DNA of 25,432 nt, taken from IMG/VR virus record IMGVR_UViG_3300005468_000056, positions 1 through 25,432 of that record; one strand, given 5' to 3'. The notes below the pieces were generated by a model. That model made no database searches, was not told the origin of the DNA, and saw only the letters and a program-made list of their open reading frames with translations. The position numbers were made by a program, and so were the translations under genes. The stretch is from a virus. Below are positions 21,190 to 25,432 of the stretch, one piece after another. The first letter of the stretch is position 1. Each line of letters begins with the position of its first letter.

Positions 21190-22463
21190 ATGAAGTCCCT
21201 CCCACTCGACCGGGCCTTTGTTGCCTTTGCGGCTTTCACATCGGAGGGGCGGGCGAGCAGCTGCGCCCGGAATTGGGTCCGGTTCAGGCGCGGGTTGTCG
21301 GCCCACCAGCGCAGCAGCTCCTCGGACGCGTATTTACGCGCGCGGGTGAGCGGGCCTGTGAACAGGCTCCGCGGGTCGATACGGGCGGCTTTGCCTTCCG
21401 GGGAGAGCATGTGCCCGGACGTGTTCTGTTCGGCCTGCAGGTAGGACAGGTCGAGCCACTCGTCGTGGTAGCGGCGCACCGCAGCGTCGAGGGTTTCCCC
21501 GGGCTTGCGGTCGATTACTGCGGCGGCGGCCGAACGGTAGTCGCGGCCCTGCTCGAGCTGGGCGTCGAGATCCTGCTGCGCCTTGGTCGGGCGGCGTGGG
21601 CGTGGTTTCTTCTCACGACGGTCCATTTCGCCGATGACCTCGCGCAGCGCCGGCTCGTCCAGCTGGTCTTGGCGTGAGATGTCGGCGAACCGGGCGGCGA
21701 GTTGGTCGTCGGTCATCGCGCGCAGACGCGCGCGAGGGATGGACGGCGACGCGGGCGGCAGCGGCTCGGCGCCTTTGATCGCGGTCTGCCTGGCGCGGCG
21801 GAACGCGTCGATTTCTTCCGGTTCGGCCTGCTCGACGTCGGCCTTGATGACCTGGATTTGTTCGCCGTCGGGTCGGGTGTAGGTGAAGCCGGGGCGGATG
21901 ACGTGGACGGGGGTTCCGCGTTGCGGGTTGCCGCCGATGTGGCGCATGGCGTGGCCGTCGAACGGGGCGATTTCACCCGCACCCGCCGTTTGTTGAACCT
22001 TCAACTTTTTGCCGAGCGCCGTCATTGCTTTGCCCAGCGCGGCCATGTCGTGGGCGTCCGCGGCGGCGAGCAGCTTACGCACGGCCGGGTCGTCCTGCAC
22101 ACCGTGACGGCGGGCGTCGGCGTTGAGCCGATGCGCCAACGCCTCGGGCGTGGCCTGGTAGTCGATCAGCTGGGCCGCCTCGGCTATCAGGTCAGCGCGT
22201 GCGCGTACCCGGTCGATGTCGGCCTGCCGTGCGCGCGCCTGCTGCACCCCATCCGGCTCGGGCGCCTCGGCCGGCACGCGGGCCTTGCGTGTCCGGGACC
22301 GTCCGGGCTTGTCCGGTGCCGCCTTGACCGCATGCACGCTCGGGCCGCCGTCGCCGTCGCCGAACTTGCCGCCTTTCCCGCGGTGGTGCAGGTCGTTGAA
22401 GCGTTTCAGCTCGGCGCCGGTCAGGCCGAACTGCGCGAGCGTGAATTCGGTGAGGGTAGGCAT
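21186..22463 (-). CDS. Head accessory protein with RGxGG motif, function unknown
   Basis: A 425-aa protein, ATG 22463, three bases after the MuF-like gene. It starts with an N-terminal segment (FGLTGAELKRFNDL) leading into HHRGKGGKF (26-34), the motif found twice in the giant protease protein. A basic, Ala/Arg-rich linker and helices follow (50-150). Next is a small barrel-like domain (about 153-205: APFDGHAMRHIGG, then VHVIRPGFTY), a pattern I recall from actinophage MuF-associated proteins, and MTDDQLAARFADI with EMDRRE (about 250-285). The C-terminus is helical and basic. Location after MuF and before the protease suggests an internal head protein or assembly factor; no enzymatic motif is visible. 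Confidence 0.72.
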   Translation of the reverse strand: MPTLTEFTLAQFGLTGAELKRFNDLHHRGKGGKFGDGDGGPSVHAVKAAPDKPGRSRTRKARVPAEAPEPDGVQQARARQADIDRVRARADLIAEAAQLIDYQATPEALAHRLNADARRHGVQDDPAVRKLLAAADAHDMAALGKAMTALGKKLKVQQTAGAGEIAPFDGHAMRHIGGNPQRGTPVHVIRPGFTYTRPDGEQIQVIKADVEQAEPEEIDAFRRARQTAIKGAEPLPPASPSIPRARLRAMTDDQLAARFADISRQDQLDEPALREVIGEMDRREKKPRPRRPTKAQQDLDAQLEQGRDYRSAAAAVIDRKPGETLDAAVRRYHDEWLDLSYLQAEQNTSGHMLSPEGKAARIDPRSLFTGPLTRARKYASEELLRWWADNPRLNRTQFRAQLLARPSDVKAAKATKARSSGRDFI

Positions 22464-22466
22464 GCC

Positions 22467-23303
22467 TCACCCCCGATATCCGCGGTTGGTTGGCAGCGTC
22501 ATCCGCTCGCCGACCTCTTCGATAAGCTGATCGCAGCGGCAGTTGATCCGCAACGCGGGCGGCAGGATCGGGTCACCGGGGAACATGGCCGGGAACTTCG
22601 GGCCGCCGTCGAGCCCGACCGAATAGGGTTCGAATATTTTGCGGCGTTGCCCGTCGGTGTCGACGTGTGCCGGGCGTACCCGTGTGTCGTGGGAGTCGAG
22701 CCACTGCTTGATGAACTCCAGGTCGCGGCGGTCGCCGAGCTCCGTGTAGGCGTTGACCAAGCCGCCTTGCGTGGCCGCGCGTAGCTCGGTGCGGGCGATC
22801 GTCTCACCGCGGTTGGTCCAGTAGGGTGAGCCGCCGTCGAGCAGGGTTCCTTTGATCTGCGCCGCAAGATCAGGTATCGGTGTGCCTTGGTCGGCTGCGG
22901 TCTGGACCTGCGCGCGGATCTTCCGAAACAGCTCGTCGGGTACCTGGACGAGGAAGTTTTGCAGCGTGTCAGCGTATTGCACCGCGAAGGGCAACTGGTC
23001 AAACAGCACCTCGCCCTCCTTCTGTCCAAAAAGGACAGTCAACGGTTTGCGGAGCTGCGGCAGCACCTGCGTCTCAATCCAGCGGGTGACGGCTTGCTTC
23101 CACAGGCCGGCGGCGGCGAGGACGCCGAGCGGGTCGACGATCGCCGGGGCGGGGAACATCGGCCCGGCGACCGCGGCCAACCATGGTGCGACGACAGCGG
23201 CGAGGAAAGCGAACCGGGCCGCGCCGATTTCCTGCTCGGTGGGCGCCGACGGGGGTGAGCCGTTCTGGCCGGGCGGCAACGGCGGCGGCGTGGGGCTGCT
23301 CAT
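22467..23303 (-). CDS. MuF-like minor head protein
   Basis: A 278-aa protein. I choose ATG 23303, which overlaps the portal stop as ATGA, over a start 63 bases upstream that would lie deeper in the portal gene. The N-terminus is Pro-rich (1-20), with a hydrophobic helix (28-50). The Mu gpF-like domain is in the C-terminal half: ARTELRAATQGGLVNAY (170-186), WLDSHDTRVRPAHVDTDGQ (201-219), FPGDPILPPALRINCRC (241-257) with the terminal Cys-Arg-Cys. This family sits inside the prohead near the portal and takes part in head assembly, and in many phages is the carrier of injected effector domains. Here there is no extra effector domain on it. Confidence 0.92.
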   Translation of the reverse strand: MSSPTPPPLPPGQNGSPPSAPTEQEIGAARFAFLAAVVAPWLAAVAGPMFPAPAIVDPLGVLAAAGLWKQAVTRWIETQVLPQLRKPLTVLFGQKEGEVLFDQLPFAVQYADTLQNFLVQVPDELFRKIRAQVQTAADQGTPIPDLAAQIKGTLLDGGSPYWTNRGETIARTELRAATQGGLVNAYTELGDRRDLEFIKQWLDSHDTRVRPAHVDTDGQRRKIFEPYSVGLDGGPKFPAMFPGDPILPPALRINCRCDQLIEEVGERMTLPTNRGYRG

Positions 23304-25252
23304 GCGGGCACCGGGATACGGCACGGCTGCGGGTGTTGCTGGTTGACGCACCGCTCGAGGGTGCACAGCCGATGACCGGCTGCTAGGACGCCTTCGGAGA
23401 GCAGGAACGCGAGCGTGCCCGCATCGTGCGGGGCGCCGGTCACCATCTGCCCCGAGCAGTAGAAACGCAGGATGTCGCCGAGGATGCCCGGGTCGGTGCC
23501 GGTGCGTGCCGCCAGTTGCGGCAGCAGGTCGAATGTGCCGTCGAGCAGGCGCAGGGCGTGCTGCTCGTCCTCGACCTGCAGGCGGGTGTGCAGGTCGAAC
23601 GTGCGGCCGGCGAACGCCGTCATCAGGTCGTCGCGTACGCCGCGGGTGAGCATCTTCTTACCGGCGATCGCGAGCGAGTGCAGGGCGGCGACCTCGACCG
23701 CGGCGAGCAGGGCCAGCTGCCCGGCTGTGGTCGGCGGTTCCTGCGGGGCGCCGCCGGCCGGTGCCGCCTCCAATGCCGGCTGTGTCTCGCCCGGGGGCAG
23801 CGCGGGCGCGCCCGGGGCCGCGGGCGCGGTCGCGGTGAAGGTGAGCCCAAGCGCCTTCGTGACGGCCGGATCGGTGAGCATTTGCGGGTTAGACAGGATC
23901 GCCTTCGTGATCAGCCACTTTTGGAACGATTCCGGGGTGTGGGCGGCGGTCTTGGGGAAGTTGGCCGCCTCGAGCACCGCGTCGTCGGAGAGCAGGCCGA
24001 GCTCCCACAGCTGGATGGCGTCGGCGAGCCGGTTGGCGTGCACGACCAGCGGGGACATGTCGAACCACACCATGTACTCGTTCGGGTCGACGCCCATCGC
24101 TGCGAGTAGCGGCTGCAGCCATGTCTCGGTCAGGCAGTGGCATACCCGGGCGAGCAGCGGCGCAACAAAGTCGGTGTGGGTGCTGGCTTCGGCCTGCCAG
24201 GCACCCCAATGGTTCATGCCGCCCAAACCGAGCAGGATTTCGGGGGGGACGTCGAGGCCGAGCGCGAGCCGGCGGATGCACTGGTCGAGGCGGTCTTTCG
24301 TCTCCTGGTCGAGCGGCGTCTCAAACGTCTGCCACTTGATTTTGTCGATGTCTTCGCCGCGGACGGTCGCGAAGATAGGCACCAACGATCGGGCGTTGCC
24401 CTGATCTTTCAGCGTGCGGCCGGCGACGTCGGCGAGCCGCGCCTCGAGCGCCTCGCCGGGGTTGCTCGGCTCGTCGTCGCCGCGGGGGAAGTCCAGGCTG
24501 TCGGGTAGGAAGATGATCCCAGCCCCGGCGAGACGGGAGTCGTTTTGCGCGCTCGAGCGTTTGTCGTACTGCTCGATCAGGTTCAACAGGGTCAGCGCGG
24601 AACGCACCGACGAGTCGGCGTGATCGGGTTTCTGCGGGTGCGGTGTCCAACACCGGCCGAGTAGGCCCGTGTTCTGCTTGGCCCGTGCGGCGTCGACGGC
24701 CTTGTCTTTGCCCTGCGGAATCCAATATTTGACCTTGCCGCCGCCGTACTTGTGGGGCCGTTCGAACTCGAGCGCCGGCTCGCCTGGCGCCTGCTTGATC
24801 TGCGCCACCGACAGGATCATCCACCGGTCGACGGTTTCGCCCTGCCCGGTTTCGACGAATTGGAAGTATTCGCCCGGCGCGTACAGGTTGAGCATCGCGA
24901 GGCGGATCAGCTCTGGGCGTTCCTCGGCGCCGCCGAAGATCTGGTCGGACAGCTCGGCGATCTTCGCTTCGGTGACCTTTTTACCCGGCTCGCCGTTCTC
25001 CTTCTTGGTGATGAACAGTTCGCAGCGTGACCCCATCGACGCGATCGCGTTGGCTACCGCCCGCAGCTCGGGGCACCGGTCGTAGTGGCGCATCGTCTCG
25101 AGCTGCCACGCCGAAGACCCGAACTTGAAATCTTTCCAGCCGACCCCCTCCAACGTCATGGATGCGGCGGCGGCGGTCTGGTTACGTGGCCGCTGTTTCG
25201 GCATGACGGCCGGGGTTACGGCTGCGGTCTTCTTCCGCAACGTGAGCGCCAT
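23300..25252 (-). CDS. Portal protein
   Basis: A 650-aa protein that forms the DNA-entry ring at one capsid vertex. The pattern is that of actinophage portals: a basic N-terminus, MRHYDRCPELRAVANAIASM (54-73), LNLYAPGEYFQFVE (121-134), LIEQYDKRSSAQNDSRL (225-241), then LGLDVPPEILLGLGGMNHWG (331-350) and WQAEASTHTDF with FVAPLLARV. Residues 430-520 include an Ala/Pro/Gly linker, and the C-terminal 120 residues may form the crown and barrel helix region. ATG 25252 shares one base with the preceding stop. Length is somewhat greater than typical 450-550 aa portals because of the C-terminal extension. The terminase genes would be expected to the right of the window. Confidence 0.95.
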   Translation of the reverse strand: MALTLRKKTAAVTPAVMPKQRPRNQTAAAASMTLEGVGWKDFKFGSSAWQLETMRHYDRCPELRAVANAIASMGSRCELFITKKENGEPGKKVTEAKIAELSDQIFGGAEERPELIRLAMLNLYAPGEYFQFVETGQGETVDRWMILSVAQIKQAPGEPALEFERPHKYGGGKVKYWIPQGKDKAVDAARAKQNTGLLGRCWTPHPQKPDHADSSVRSALTLLNLIEQYDKRSSAQNDSRLAGAGIIFLPDSLDFPRGDDEPSNPGEALEARLADVAGRTLKDQGNARSLVPIFATVRGEDIDKIKWQTFETPLDQETKDRLDQCIRRLALGLDVPPEILLGLGGMNHWGAWQAEASTHTDFVAPLLARVCHCLTETWLQPLLAAMGVDPNEYMVWFDMSPLVVHANRLADAIQLWELGLLSDDAVLEAANFPKTAAHTPESFQKWLITKAILSNPQMLTDPAVTKALGLTFTATAPAAPGAPALPPGETQPALEAAPAGGAPQEPPTTAGQLALLAAVEVAALHSLAIAGKKMLTRGVRDDLMTAFAGRTFDLHTRLQVEDEQHALRLLDGTFDLLPQLAARTGTDPGILGDILRFYCSGQMVTGAPHDAGTLAFLLSEGVLAAGHRLCTLERCVNQQHPQPCRIPVPA

Positions 25253-25432
25253 CAGCGGTGCGCCTCCTGGTCATCGTGTAACGGCATGGGCTGGTTGTAG
25301 AGGGTCGCCTTGCCATTGACGAGGCGCTGCAGGTCGGCGGCCATGACCGCGAGCCATGAGAACGTGAGCAACGCGGCGGGAATCAACGCGGCCGGATGGT
25401 GCGGCACCAGCACGTATGCGGCGGCGTTGATT
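25252..25432 (-). CDS. Small hydrophobic protein, C-terminal fragment (cut by window edge)
   Basis: The last 59 codons of a gene run in from the right edge and stop at TGA 25254-25252, sharing one base with the portal start. The visible part has a hydrophobic segment (HPAALIPAALLTFSWLAVMA) and a polar tail (LVNGKATLYNQPMPLHDDQE), so it is probably a membrane-associated or helical-hairpin protein. Small proteins occur between terminase and portal in some actinophages. I do not recognise it and its start is outside the window. Confidence 0.6.
   Translation of the reverse strand, partial: INAAAYVLVPHHPAALIPAALLTFSWLAVMAADLQRLVNGKATLYNQPMPLHDDQEAHR

Noticed and set aside
23304-23366. 21-codon upstream extension of the MuF-like frame
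   Set aside because: It lies inside the portal gene. ATG 23303 gives the ATGA overlap used throughout this operon.
1-25432. tRNA genes, CRISPR arrays, insertion sequences and attachment sites
   Set aside because: I looked for clover-leaf-type stems with T-loop sequence, regularly spaced repeats, transposase-like frames with terminal inverted repeats and integrase-adjacent core repeats. None was convincing in this window.

Overview
The window is a stretch of GC-rich (roughly two-thirds G+C by eye) tailed-phage DNA. It looks like the virion head and tail module of a siphovirus that infects an actinobacterium, either as a free phage or as a prophage. The protein families point this way: an actinophage-type portal, a MuF-like minor head protein, a prohead protease ending in the actinophage C-terminal signature, an HK97-fold major capsid protein, an actinophage-type major tail protein and head-to-tail adaptor, and a tape measure protein with an actinophage-type C-terminus. 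GTG starts are frequent and genes are packed with 1 to 4 base overlaps. No terminase, lysis, integration or replication gene is visible. All assignments rest on reading the translated sequences; no database search was run.

Almost everything is transcribed leftward (minus strand), so the window reads from its right end to its left. Unit 1 (25432 to 16364) is the head-assembly block: the end of a small hydrophobic protein, portal, MuF-like protein, a 425-aa accessory protein, a 61-aa Rmf/CrpP-like protein, a 1486-aa protein whose C-terminal part is the capsid protease, and a 56-aa Cys/Gly-rich protein. It ends at a strong bidirectional terminator (16257-16291).

Unit 2 (15045 to 16291) is a small cassette between the protease and capsid genes, bounded by two terminators. 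It holds the only plus-strand gene I accept (15673-16254, a candidate helix-turn-helix protein with a leaderless-type promoter) and, divergently, two minus-strand genes: a 124-aa protein of unknown function and a 41-aa single-span membrane protein. This looks like a moron, meaning extra genes with their own signals. It is the best candidate here for an undescribed function.

Unit 3 (about 14935 to 1) starts at a candidate promoter with a 7-bp palindrome just downstream. It encodes major capsid protein, a second HK97-like capsid protein, a 165-aa acidic/basic protein, a major tail protein carrying a PKD domain, a 189-aa protein made of two repeats, a second PKD protein, a 188-aa protein, head-to-tail adaptor, connector-region proteins, HK97 gp10-like protein, two tail assembly chaperones, tape measure protein and minor tail proteins. 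Hairpins at 13015-13045, 9344-9412 and 4433-4458 probably tune expression within the unit. Notable oddities are two chaperone genes in the same frame separated only by TAA-CCC, a likely internal start inside the protease gene, a motif (H-x-R-G-x-G-G-x-F) present three times in two adjacent head genes, and many Ig-like or carbohydrate-binding-like domains added to virion proteins.
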